This document shows, piece after piece, positions 37,920-46,092 of a DNA stretch of 64,000 bases (position 1 is the stretch's first letter; the number at the start of each line of letters is the position of its first letter). The stretch spans positions 372,001 to 436,000 of the forward strand of contig NZ_CP015224.1 of assembly GCF_001629735.1 (NCBI RefSeq). Direction: 5' to 3'. Under the pieces are notes generated by a model. It was not told the origin of the DNA and did not search any database. It was given only the letters and a program-made list of their open reading frames with translations. This DNA comes from Lysinibacillus sphaericus. GTDB lineage: Bacteria; Bacillota; Bacilli; Bacillales_A; Planococcaceae. A program made the translations under genes and the position numbers.

Positions 37920-39566
37920 ATGTTTTCATATGAGCATCGTCCAAAAATTTTATATTATTTAGAGCACTATAGTTTTGACGTTTTAGTCATTGGTGGAGGC
38001 ATTACGGGTGCAGGTATTGCTCTGGATGCTGCCTCAAGGGGATTGTCCGTTGCATGTATCGACATGCAGGATTTCTCTGCCGGAACATCGAGTCGGTCGA
38101 CTAAACTCATCCATGGTGGACTACGATATTTAAAGCAATTTGATGTAGGAGTTGTAGCAGAGGTGGGACGTGAACGTGAAATCGTCTATGACAATGCTGT
38201 TCATGTGACAACACCAGAAAAAATGCTTTTGCCTTTATATAAAAAGGGTTCCCTTAGCCCAATGACAACATCTCTAGCCTTAAAAGTTTATGACCGTTTA
38301 GCAGGTGTCAAAAAACAGGAACGTAGAACAATGCTAAATGCGCAAGAAACCTTAGCATTAGAACCTTTACTCAATCAAGAAGGACTTGTCGGTGGAGGCT
38401 ATTATGTTGAATATCGTACCGATGATGCGCGTCTTACGATTGAAGTATTAAAAAAGGCTGTTGAATATGGGGCACTTTGTCTTAATTATGCGGAGATGAA
38501 GGAATTTATCTACGACAAGAAAAAGCTAATTGGAATTAAAGTAGAAGATCATTTAACAGGACGCATTTTGAATGTACACGCTGCACAAATTGTTAATGCT
38601 ACAGGTCCGTGGGTAGATGATGTACGTCAAAGGGATAAAGTAGCTGATAATAAGCAATTACGGTTGACGAAGGGTGTTCATATTGTCCTAAATCAAAAAG
38701 ATTTTCCATTAAAGCAAGCAGTTTATTTCGATATTGCTGATGGACGTATGGCATTTGCTATTCCGCGTGATGGTAAAACCTATGTAGGTACAACGGATAC
38801 TGTCTTCGAGGGCAATCCAGTACATCCTGTTGCAACACAGCAAGATGTGGACTATTTAATAGAGGCGGCAAAGAAAGTATTTCCTACAGCCAATATTACG
38901 AGAGCTACTATTGAATCATCGTGGGCAGGCGTTCGTCCATTGATTTATGAAAAAGGAAAGAATCCTTCAGAAATTTCAAGAAAAGATGAAATTTGGACGG
39001 CTCCGAGTGGTTTAATGACGATAGCAGGTGGCAAGTTAACAGGCTACCGACAAATGGCAGAATCGATTGTAGATAAAATTGTAAAAATCCGTCGTTATAA
39101 GCATGCGAGCGCATCCATAACTCGAGAGTTATCACTGTCAGGAGCAAAGGGGATTAATGCCATCAATTTCCCTGACTATATTGCCTATAAAGCTCGAGAA
39201 GGTGTTCAGTATGGTTTAAATTACGATGAAGCTAAGCAACTTGTTCAAAAATATGGCACGAATGTGGATGCTTTATTTGATCGCGTAAAATACTTACATG
39301 AGCATGGTAGTACAATGCCACTTACTTTACATGCGATGCTATTATATGGCTTAGAAGCTGAAATGGTCTATACGCCAAGTGACTTCTTTATTCGCCGTAC
39401 TGGTATGCTGTATTTTGACATTGAAGCAGTCCAGCTTTATAAGCAACAAGTGCTTCAAGTGATGCAACAACACTTGAATTATACGGAGGAGCAACGAAAT
39501 GCTTATATGGCTGAATTAGACCAAGCCATCTTGGATGCCACTATTTTCGTGAAAGAAGGGGAGTAA
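37920..39566 (+). CDS. glpD: Glycerol-3-phosphate dehydrogenase (FAD, aerobic)
   Basis: Oxidises glycerol 3-phosphate to dihydroxyacetone phosphate, passing electrons to the quinone pool at the membrane. The 548-residue flavoprotein has the dinucleotide fold VLVIGGGITGAGIALDAA, family motifs SSRSTKLIHGGLRYL, GPWVDDV and PRDGKTYVGTTDT, and a C-terminal GlpD cap domain. ATG 37920 is chosen over TTG 37905 on spacing from GGGGGA. It forms a pathway pair with glpK. Confidence 0.96.
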   Translation: MFSYEHRPKILYYLEHYSFDVLVIGGGITGAGIALDAASRGLSVACIDMQDFSAGTSSRSTKLIHGGLRYLKQFDVGVVAEVGREREIVYDNAVHVTTPEKMLLPLYKKGSLSPMTTSLALKVYDRLAGVKKQERRTMLNAQETLALEPLLNQEGLVGGGYYVEYRTDDARLTIEVLKKAVEYGALCLNYAEMKEFIYDKKKLIGIKVEDHLTGRILNVHAAQIVNATGPWVDDVRQRDKVADNKQLRLTKGVHIVLNQKDFPLKQAVYFDIADGRMAFAIPRDGKTYVGTTDTVFEGNPVHPVATQQDVDYLIEAAKKVFPTANITRATIESSWAGVRPLIYEKGKNPSEISRKDEIWTAPSGLMTIAGGKLTGYRQMAESIVDKIVKIRRYKHASASITRELSLSGAKGINAINFPDYIAYKAREGVQYGLNYDEAKQLVQKYGTNVDALFDRVKYLHEHGSTMPLTLHAMLLYGLEAEMVYTPSDFFIRRTGMLYFDIEAVQLYKQQVLQVMQQHLNYTEEQRNAYMAELDQAILDATIFVKEGE

Positions 39567-39569
39567 GCG

Positions 39570-40487
39570 ATGGAGTGTTATATTCAAATGTCTGATGGCC
39601 ATTTTGTATTCACACGAACATTAGAATCTAAAAAGCCTTGTATTGGACATATCCATATATTACATGGCATGGCGGAGCATAGTGGTCGATATTTAAAATT
39701 TGCTTACACTCTTCAAAAAGCCGGCTATGTAGTGACGATGCACGATCATCGTGGACATGGTGAAACAGCTGCTTATAATGGAACTTTAGGCTTTTTTGCT
39801 GAAAATAACGGCTTTGAACGTGTTGTAGAAGATGCACATGAAGTAATGACTCAATTACATGCACCATTTGTCGACAAACCGTTCATTATTTTTGGTCATA
39901 GTATGGGCTCATTCATTACGAGACGCTATATCCAACGGTATGGGGAACAGGTAGACAATGTTGTGCTCTGTGGAACGGGTAATGTTACAGCTTTACACGC
40001 AATTGGTAATATCGTGTCCAAAGCTTTAGCCAAAGGTCTTGGTAAAGAGACAGAAAGCAGGCTTCTCAATCAATTAAGTTTTGGTAGTTTTAATAAGCAG
40101 TTTCCAAATCCGAAGACTGCCTATGATTGGTTATGCTCTGTACAGGTAGAAGTTCAAAAGTATATAGATGATCCATACTGTGGCTTTATTCCAACCAATC
40201 AATTTTTTGTAGATTTGACAACAGGCTTTTCAACCTTGAATCGCAAAAAAGAGATTGCCAAAGTAAGAAAGGATCTTCCAATACTTTTGATAAGCGGCAG
40301 TAAAGACCCTGTCGGTGAACAGGGACTAGGAGTGTACGCAGTGGCAGAACAATTAGCAACTGCTGGTGTGGAGGATGTCACTGTTTATTTATTTGAAGAT
40401 AAAAGACATGAAATTTTAAATGAAGACAATCAAGAAGCAGTCTTTCAAGTATTATTACGGTGGTTAGAAAAATATGATAGAAAATAA
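39570..40487 (+). CDS. Alpha/beta hydrolase, monoacylglycerol lipase/lysophospholipase-like
   Basis: A 305-residue serine hydrolase of the Hydrolase_4 type. It has an oxyanion-side [22 protein letters not shown], nucleophile elbow [13 protein letters not shown], and a late acid/His pair ([21 protein letters not shown]). It starts 3 bases after glpD and overlaps miaA by 14 bases. Next to glpKD, a role in releasing glycerol from mono- or lysolipids is plausible but inferred. There is no signal peptide. Confidence 0.85.
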
Positions 40488-41376
40488 ATTACAGCAGGCT
40501 GAGGTCGTAGCAATTGTGGGACCAACTGCTTCTGGAAAAACAGCGTTAAGTATTGAACTTGCCAAAAAGTATAATGGAGAAATCATTAATGGTGACTCAA
40601 TGCAAGTTTATAAAGGGCTAGATATAGGTACGGCGAAAATTACGGAAGAAGAGATGGAGGGAGTTCCTCATCATTTACTAAGTTTTCTGGAGCCGACAGC
40701 ATCATTTTCAGTGGCCGACTATCAAAAGCTAGTAAGAGAGAAAATTGCAGACATACAAGCTCGTCATAAGCTACCGATTATCGTAGGTGGGTCAGGCTTA
40801 TATGTACAAGCTGTTCTGTTTGATTTCCAATTTACTGATGAAAAAGTGGATGAGGCAGCACGTCAAGCCTATTATGATGAATTAGCGAAGCTTGGTCCCG
40901 AGGCAATGCACGATAAATTAAAACAACTAGACCCTCAAACTGCAGAAGCCATTCATCCAAATAATACACGTCGTGTCATTCGCGCATTAGAGATGCTAGA
41001 ATTAAGCGGTGTATCGAAGGCAGCTGAAGCTCAAAATCGAGGCGAGGTACCTCTCTATAATCACTTGATTTTAGGGCTAGGTCAAAATATGTCACGAGAG
41101 GTGCTTTATGACCGTATTAACCGCCGTGTCGATTTGATGATGGAGAATGGTCTTTTAGAAGAGGTCCAAGGGCTATGGCAACAAAATATCCGGGGTGTGC
41201 AGTCTATACAAGCCATTGGTTATAAGGAATTATATGATTATTTAGATGGCAAATGTTCACTAGAAGGCGCCATAGACAGCTTAAAACAAAATTCTCGTCG
41301 CTATGCGAAAAGGCAACTTACTTATTTCCGCAATAAAATGGATGTCCATTTTGTGATGACAGGTGAACAATTATAA
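40474..41376 (+). CDS. miaA: tRNA dimethylallyltransferase
   Basis: Transfers the dimethylallyl group to A37 of tRNAs reading UNN codons, providing the MiaB substrate. The 300-residue protein has Walker A GPTASGKT (residues 16-23), [17 protein letters not shown] and [10 protein letters not shown], with [12 protein letters not shown] later. ATG 40474 lies inside the 3' end of the hydrolase gene, implying translational coupling. hfq follows as in many bacteria. Confidence 0.96.
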
Positions 41377-41406
41377 AATTAAAGAAAAATTTCTAAAAAT
41401 TACTAA

Positions 41407-41434
41407 TTGATAAATTGGTAGAACGTGCTACTAT
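41407..41434 (+). promoter_or_regulatory. Possible hfq promoter
   Basis: -35 TTGATA at 41407-41412, a 16-base spacer and -10 TACTAT at 41429-41434, in the 97-base gap before hfq. Confidence 0.45.
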
Positions 41435-41473
41435 AGGAATGAAGAGGTAGAAAGTTAGTAGGGAGGCTATTTG

Positions 41474-41704
41474 ATGAAATCAATCAACTTGCAAGATACG
41501 TTCTTGAACCAACTACGTAAAAACAGTGTTTTTGTAACTGTATTTCTATTAAACGGATTTCAGTTAAAAGGGACTGTGAAATCATATGATAATTTTACAG
41601 TTCTATTATTGGATGCTGATAATAAGCAGCACCTGATTTACAAGCACGCTATTTCTACATTCGTTCCAGCAAAACCAATAGAATTTTTAGAGACAGAAGC
41701 ATAA
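41474..41704 (+). CDS. hfq: RNA chaperone Hfq
   Basis: A 76-residue Sm-like protein. The Sm1 motif ([23 protein letters not shown]) and Sm2 motif LIYKHAIST are present. ATG 41474 is 7 bases after GGGAGG, preferred to TTG 41471. Like other Firmicute Hfqs it has almost no C-terminal tail. It is followed by a strong terminator. Confidence 0.97.
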   Translation: MKSINLQDTFLNQLRKNSVFVTVFLLNGFQLKGTVKSYDNFTVLLLDADNKQHLIYKHAISTFVPAKPIEFLETEA

Positions 41705-41714
41705 AAAGATTGTT

Positions 41715-41750
41715 AAACAGTTAGTGTACTCCACACTGGCTGTTTTTTTT
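41715..41750 (+). terminator. hfq terminator
   Basis: AAACAGTTAGTGT pairs with ACACTGGCTGTTT (one mismatch) and eight T residues follow. Confidence 0.9.
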
Positions 41751-41799
41751 GCTTCAGGCTATAATGATAAAGGAAATAGATATTTGGAGGACGAGTTTG

Positions 41800-42102
41800 A
41801 TGAAATCAATGGAAACAACACAATTATTAGAACTATTAGATGCAAATGAAGACCTATATATTATTGATGTTCGTGAAGAGGATGAAGTAGCACACGGCAT
41901 GATTCCTGGCGCTCAGCATATCGCTCTTGGGACAATCCCAGAACGTCTAGAGGAATTAGATGAAACAAAGCCATATATTATCGTTTGTAAGGCTGGTGGC
42001 CGTTCAGCTAATGCTTGTTCTTATTTAGAAGCACAAGGATTTGATGTGACAAACCTAGAAGGTGGCATGTTAGCTTACGATGGCGAATTAGAATTTAAAT
42101 AA
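41800..42102 (+). CDS. Rhodanese-like domain protein
   Basis: A single-domain rhodanese of 100 residues. YIIDVREEDEVAHGMIPGA is the N-terminal CDC25/rhodanese pattern, and the active-site loop is CKAGGRSA with Cys63. Such proteins handle sulfane sulfur. ATG 41800 is 9 bases after TGGAGG; longer in-frame starts overlap the hfq terminator. It is monocistronic, sharing a convergent terminator with the next gene. Confidence 0.9.
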   Translation: MKSMETTQLLELLDANEDLYIIDVREEDEVAHGMIPGAQHIALGTIPERLEELDETKPYIIVCKAGGRSANACSYLEAQGFDVTNLEGGMLAYDGELEFK

Positions 42103-42111
42103 TGACATAAT

Positions 42112-42147
42112 GAAAAAAGAAAGAGTGTATACTCTTTCTTTTTTCAT
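42112..42147. terminator. Bidirectional terminator
   Basis: AAAAAAGAAAGAGT-GTAT-ACTCTTTCTTTTTT gives a perfect 14-base stem with A and T tracts on both sides, serving the rhodanese gene and the convergent gene at 42152-42547. Confidence 0.9.
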
Positions 42148-42151
42148 GTGC

Positions 42152-42547
42152 TTATTTTTGGAGTGAATCCATGATGAGGCTAAAGTTTTTTTCAAAGTTC
42201 ATGTACGGGTTCACATTTTTTTGCCCCCGAACCTTTGAAGCATAACTGGCAAAATTTAAACCAGCACCGTATATTTGTAAAGCGCCATTCGCCAGGTCTC
42301 CCTTTTTTAGAAGCTCAATGCCATCCTGTAAGAAATTTTCACTCTCATCGAAGTGACATTCCGCCATGTATTTATCTCCACTATAATATAATTTCAAATT
42401 TTCTATAATGACATACGCTGTTCCTTCACTGATGAAAGCATCAACATTCATTAATAACTGATTAATCGGTTTTACTAACTGCGCATATTGACTATCATAG
42501 TTTTCACAAGTCTCTGCAATAGCGTTTCTTAATTCTCTTGCGTGCAC
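42152..42547 (-). CDS. Hypothetical protein
   Basis: A 131-residue predicted soluble protein, mostly helical and acidic, that I do not recognise. It begins MHARELRNAIAETCENYD and ends with NFEKNFSLIMDSLQK; no catalytic or metal motif is evident. GTG at 42547 has a strong AAGGAGG upstream on the minus strand, which supports a real gene. It is convergent with the rhodanese gene and divergent from the DMT transporter. Confidence 0.75.
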   Translation of the reverse strand: MHARELRNAIAETCENYDSQYAQLVKPINQLLMNVDAFISEGTAYVIIENLKLYYSGDKYMAECHFDESENFLQDGIELLKKGDLANGALQIYGAGLNFASYASKVRGQKNVNPYMNFEKNFSLIMDSLQK

Positions 42548-42648
42548 TCTAACTCCTCCTTAAAGAAAATTTTATCCTTACCTAATGAAGTAATTAGTGA
42601 TTCATTTTCCCTTTATCTATAAAACATACTCTTTAATTTTCTGAAATA

Positions 42649-42657
42649 TGTTACAAT
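42649..42657 (+). promoter_or_regulatory. Extended -10 promoter for the leader peptide and DMT gene
   Basis: TG-T-TACAAT at 42649-42657 is an extended -10 element; the -35 region is weak. Transcription would start near 42664, only a few bases before the leader ribosome site, as in known leader-peptide attenuators. Confidence 0.5.
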
Positions 42658-42681
42658 TATATCGGTGAAGGAGGGATTTGT

Positions 42682-42723
42682 ATGTTTCGTTCAATAGCAC
42701 CCCCAACAATGTCTTTACAGTAG
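42682..42723 (+). CDS. Putative 13-residue leader peptide
   Basis: A short frame MFRSIAPPTMSLQ preceded by an excellent ribosome site GAAGGAGGG (42667-42675, 6-base spacing). Its last codons overlap the left arm of a perfect 13-base inverted repeat (42717-42729). A consecutive-proline segment could slow ribosomes. It is too short for homology; the call rests on ribosome site, position and the following hairpin. Confidence 0.55.
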   Translation: MFRSIAPPTMSLQ

Positions 42724-42779
42724 AATCTACTGGTAAGGCATACAATAACAGTTTGCTCATTTTCAATAGATTCTACTGT
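42717..42779 (+). promoter_or_regulatory. Attenuator-like inverted repeat before the DMT gene
   Basis: ACAGTAGAATCTA (42717-42729) pairs perfectly with TAGATTCTACTGT (42767-42779). The right arm segment TTCTACT (42771-42777) can alternatively pair with AGTAGGA (42804-42810), the ribosome site of the next gene, with one wobble. This would allow two exclusive folds. Confidence 0.6.
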
Positions 42780-42816
42780 GTAGGTTAATACTTATACGTA
42801 GAAAGTAGGAATTGTA

Positions 42817-43674
42817 ATGAGCGGAAAATTAGCGTTTGTATTATCCATGATTATTTTTGGCGCAGTTGGTGTTTTTGCCAAGTATATACCTTTATCTTCA
42901 AGTGAAATCGCTTTTTGGATGAGCTTAATTGGTGCTTGTTTTTTGATAGTGATTTTTATTTATAAAAAGGAAAGCTTTACGAAAAGAAGTATTCTCAAAA
43001 ATAAGTGGAAATTAGTACTTTCTAGTGTTGCCTTATGTGGGAATTGGATTTTTTTATTTCAGGCTTATAAAGAAACAACAATTGCTAATGCTGCACTTAG
43101 TTATTATGTTGCACCAGTACTCGTTATCTGTTTATCTCCAATTATCTTAAAGGAGAAGCTAGTTGGCAGAAAAATGATGTATGTCTGTGTGGCCCTTATC
43201 GGACTTTATTTGATTGTCCAAAGTCAAGGCACTGGGGACAGTAAACAATTTATTGGCATTGTCTACGGTCTTATCGCCGCATGCTTTTACACAGCTCTAA
43301 CATTTACAAATAAATGTATAGGTAACATAAAAGAACCAGGAAATACATTAATTCAACTATCTTTAGCAGCATTTTTCCTTTGTTTTTATATACTTGGGAC
43401 AACAGGATTTCAGGTCATGACAATCAGTTTTAAGTCAGTCTTACTATTAATAGTATTAGGTATTGTCCATGCAGGAGTTGGATTTTTATTGTTCTTTTGG
43501 GGCATGTCAAAGCTGAAAGGGCAAAGTATAGCCATCCTTAGCTATATAGATCCACTGACATCATTAGTCATTTCAACGATGTTTATTGGAGAAAAAATGA
43601 CGCTACTACAACTAATAGGAGCGATACTATTATTAGGGTCAACATTGCTAAGTGAGCTAGAAAAAAATAGGTAG
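42817..43674 (+). CDS. EamA/DMT-family transporter
   Basis: A 285-residue drug/metabolite transporter with ten hydrophobic helices arranged as two EamA repeats (first ending near PIILKEKLVGRK, second with the parallel LVISTMFIGEKMT). Exporters of this kind carry metabolites, amino acids or drugs; the substrate is unknown. AGTAGGA precedes ATG 42817. The gene has a leader peptide and hairpin upstream, which suggests ribosome-sensed induction. Confidence 0.9.
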   Translation: MSGKLAFVLSMIIFGAVGVFAKYIPLSSSEIAFWMSLIGACFLIVIFIYKKESFTKRSILKNKWKLVLSSVALCGNWIFLFQAYKETTIANAALSYYVAPVLVICLSPIILKEKLVGRKMMYVCVALIGLYLIVQSQGTGDSKQFIGIVYGLIAACFYTALTFTNKCIGNIKEPGNTLIQLSLAAFFLCFYILGTTGFQVMTISFKSVLLLIVLGIVHAGVGFLLFFWGMSKLKGQSIAILSYIDPLTSLVISTMFIGEKMTLLQLIGAILLLGSTLLSELEKNR

Positions 43675-43707
43675 CCGAAGAAATGATACAAGTAACGCAT
43701 TCAAATA

Positions 43708-43736
43708 TTGACAGAAAAAATACTCTGTCGTAGATT
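43708..43736 (+). promoter_or_regulatory. Promoter of the cobT leader
   Basis: A perfect -35 TTGACA at 43708-43713, a 17-base spacer and -10 TAGATT at 43731-43736, just upstream of the cobalamin riboswitch. Confidence 0.7.
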
Positions 43737-43754
43737 AAAAGTAGTTTAATATAA

Positions 43755-43905
43755 GCATTAGGTGCCCATTAAGGGAGAATAGGGAATAAAGTGAAAAACT
43801 TTAGCGGACCCGCCACTGTAAAAGGGAGTTTAATAGTGAAGACCACTAGCTCATTGCTGGGAAGGTACTATGAAATGTTGAACTTAAGCCAGGAGACCTG
43901 CCTAT
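43755..43905 (+). ncRNA. Cobalamin riboswitch
   Basis: Conserved elements occur in order: GGTGCCC near 43761, GGGAATAAAGTGAAAA, the core GCGGACCCGCCACTGTAA (43804-43821), and the B12 box AGCCAGGAGACCTGCC (43887-43902). It precedes cobT and is followed by a terminator hairpin, consistent with transcriptional shut-off by adenosylcobalamin. Confidence 0.95.
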
Positions 43906-43931
43906 TTGCTTTAAGAATATAGATGATGGAA

Positions 43932-43979
43932 AAGTCTGTAGTTTATTTGTCATGACAATAAACTACAGGCTTTTATTTT
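43932..43979 (+). terminator. Riboswitch expression-platform terminator
   Basis: AAGTCTGTAGTTTATTTGTC pairs with the downstream GACAATAAACTACAGGCTT (one bulge, one wobble), followed by TTTATTTTG. It lies between the riboswitch and cobT. Confidence 0.88.
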
Positions 43980-44010
43980 GTCTTCATGAAGAACGAGAGG
44001 AGAAATGACA

Positions 44011-45066
44011 ATGCAATTATTACATGACACGATTCAAAACATTCAAGGCGCTGATAAAAATAGTAGGGAGCAAGCAAGAAAACGAATAGATATTCTTTGT
44101 AAGCCTCCAGGAAGCTTAGGGAAATTGGAGTCCATTGCTGTGCAACTATCTGGAATTACAGGCCAGTTATATCCGATGATTGATAAAAAGGTGATGATTG
44201 TCTGTGCAGCAGATCATGGAGTTTGTGAAGAAGGCGTGACGCCGAATCCTCAAGAGGTTACTTTATTTCAAACATTGAATTTTCCGAAGGGAGGTACAGG
44301 TGTTTGTGCAATTGCAAGTGTGACCAATACCAAAGTTGTAACGGTAGATGTTGGAGTTAAGGAGGATATCCCTCTCAATGCGGATGTAATCATCCAAAAG
44401 GTGAAATATGGAACAGGTAATATAGCACAGGGCCCTGCTATGTCTAGAGAGGAGGCTATTCAATCCATAGAAGTGGGGATTCGTGTGGCAACAGACGAAA
44501 TTACAAAAGGGGCCAACCTACTTGGAACAGGTGAGATGGGCATTGGTAATACAACGCCGAGCACAGCAATCTTAGCTGTTTTGACTGGCTATGACCCTAT
44601 TCAAATAACCGGGTTTGGAGCAGGTGTTGGTCAAGGAGGAATTGCTCATAAAGCAGCGGTCATTGAAAAAGCAATTATGCTTAACCAACCAAATCCTAAC
44701 GATATCATTGATGTACTAGCTAAAGTTGGAGGGCTAGAGATTGGGGCTATGGCTGGTATTATACTTGCTGCCGCAAGTCACCGAAAACCTGTTGTGATTG
44801 ATGGTTTTATTTCGACTATTGCTGCGCTTATAGCTTATCAAATTGAACCGAAAGTAAAGGACTTTATCATAGCTTCTCATGCTTCGGAGGAACCCGGAGC
44901 TAAAATAGCCGCTGAATTGTTGGGAGTGGAACCGATGCTGCATATGAATATGCGGTTAGGAGAAGGTTCAGGTGCAGCCCTAGCCTTTCCTCTATTAGAT
45001 GCTGCTTGCTCAATGATGAAAAATATGGTGACACTGGAAGAAGCAACGAATCTTTTGGCTAAATAG
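44011..45066 (+). CDS. cobT: Nicotinate-nucleotide--dimethylbenzimidazole phosphoribosyltransferase
   Basis: Makes alpha-ribazole phosphate from nicotinate mononucleotide and 5,6-dimethylbenzimidazole, for the lower loop of cobalamin. The 351-residue protein shows CobT motifs PPGSLGKLE, AADHGVCEEGVTP, GTGEMGIGNTTPS and DGFISTIAAL. ATG 44011 is 8 bases after GAGAGGAG, better than ATG 44005. No other cobalamin gene is adjacent, so it probably works in salvage with enzymes encoded elsewhere. Confidence 0.95.
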   Translation: MQLLHDTIQNIQGADKNSREQARKRIDILCKPPGSLGKLESIAVQLSGITGQLYPMIDKKVMIVCAADHGVCEEGVTPNPQEVTLFQTLNFPKGGTGVCAIASVTNTKVVTVDVGVKEDIPLNADVIIQKVKYGTGNIAQGPAMSREEAIQSIEVGIRVATDEITKGANLLGTGEMGIGNTTPSTAILAVLTGYDPIQITGFGAGVGQGGIAHKAAVIEKAIMLNQPNPNDIIDVLAKVGGLEIGAMAGIILAAASHRKPVVIDGFISTIAALIAYQIEPKVKDFIIASHASEEPGAKIAAELLGVEPMLHMNMRLGEGSGAALAFPLLDAACSMMKNMVTLEEATNLLAK

Positions 45067-45079
45067 TTACTGAAAAACA

Positions 45080-45126
45080 AATAAGCGCAAATAGTTAAAG
45101 AGCTATTTGCGCTTATTCGTTTTTTT
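45080..45126. terminator. Terminator between cobT and the TRIC gene
   Basis: Perfect 15-base arms AATAAGCGCAAATAG (45080-45094) and complement (45103-45117), followed by a T tract on the plus strand. The gene on the other strand converges on it. Confidence 0.92.
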
Positions 45127-45142
45127 TTATCAATGATAGACT

Positions 45143-45748
45143 CTATGCCCGATTCAACCTTCGCAAAGGTAAACGCCATTTCATCATATAGGAAAGAATA
45201 CGTAATGCTGTAATTACCGCAAATAAAATATAAAGGAAGATATCTCCTGTAAAAACTTCAAATCCAATAACAAGCCCTGCGAGAGCAGCCCACACACCAT
45301 AGACTTCGTCACGAAGTACAAGTGGTTTTCGTCTAGCTAATAAATCACGCACGATACCACCACCCGACCCTGTTAAGACCGCAGCTACGATGACAGCACT
45401 AATCGGCATATCCAGCTTTACGGCGTAGAGTGCGCCTTGAATAGCAAATGCTGATAAACCAATCGCATCTGTAAAATTACCCCAACGATGCCAATGTTGA
45501 ATCAAATGATGTGGAAAAATAAAAAATATGGTAATTGCAGCAAGCGCAATTTGAAACATCATATCCTGTCCCCATAATGTCGTGACAGGTAGACCGATAA
45601 GTAAATTTCGAATAGCCCCTCCACCAAAAGCAGTGACAATACCGAGTATATAAACACCGAATAAATCGTATTCCTCTTCCATTGCAATAATTGCCCCAGA
45701 AATAGCAAAGGCAATTGTACCGATCATACTAAAAACTTCCCAAGCCAT
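45143..45748 (-). CDS. TRIC/UPF0126 family membrane protein
   Basis: A 201-residue protein with about six to seven helices made of two repeats of the UPF0126 domain (FAISGAIIAMEEEYDLFG with GGGAIRNLLIGLP, then AIQGALYAVKLDMPIS with GSGGGIVRDLLARR). Homologues act as trimeric cation channels, and some glycine-linked ones are known. ATG at 45748 has GAAGGGGTG upstream; an open frame to 45814 lacks a site. It resembles B. subtilis YvgT in length. Confidence 0.9.
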   Translation of the reverse strand: MAWEVFSMIGTIAFAISGAIIAMEEEYDLFGVYILGIVTAFGGGAIRNLLIGLPVTTLWGQDMMFQIALAAITIFFIFPHHLIQHWHRWGNFTDAIGLSAFAIQGALYAVKLDMPISAVIVAAVLTGSGGGIVRDLLARRKPLVLRDEVYGVWAALAGLVIGFEVFTGDIFLYILFAVITALRILSYMMKWRLPLRRLNRA

Positions 45749-46092
45749 CCCTTTCACCCCTTCTATCAATAAATGAACCTCATTCCTAAAGTTGAAAGAT
45801 CCTGTAAGTAACAAAATCTATGAATTTAATAGCCAAAATTAAACATTAAATACGCTTCTTGAAATAAGTCCGCACATTAGCTTAGCGTAAATTTCACTCA
45901 GAAACAATAGGCAAGTTTTACAGGGACCTATACAAATTGATAAGATGTTAATGAAATAAAGAAAAACATCTGTCATAAGCGTTCATTACAAGTAGACAAT
46001 CAGGGAATCCTAGGATAATCGAGGTCCATTTAGATATAGAATAAAGTTTACGGAATAATATGCATGACAATTGTGAAATGGAGAAGAAAAGA
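45749..46092. other. Intergenic region between divergent TRIC and ynbB genes
   Basis: About 340 bases with no convincing gene. It must contain both divergent promoters, but no strong sigma-A match stands out. A short hairpin-capable pair GATGTT/AACATC and a palindrome ATCCTAGGAT are present without an assignable role. Confidence 0.4.
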
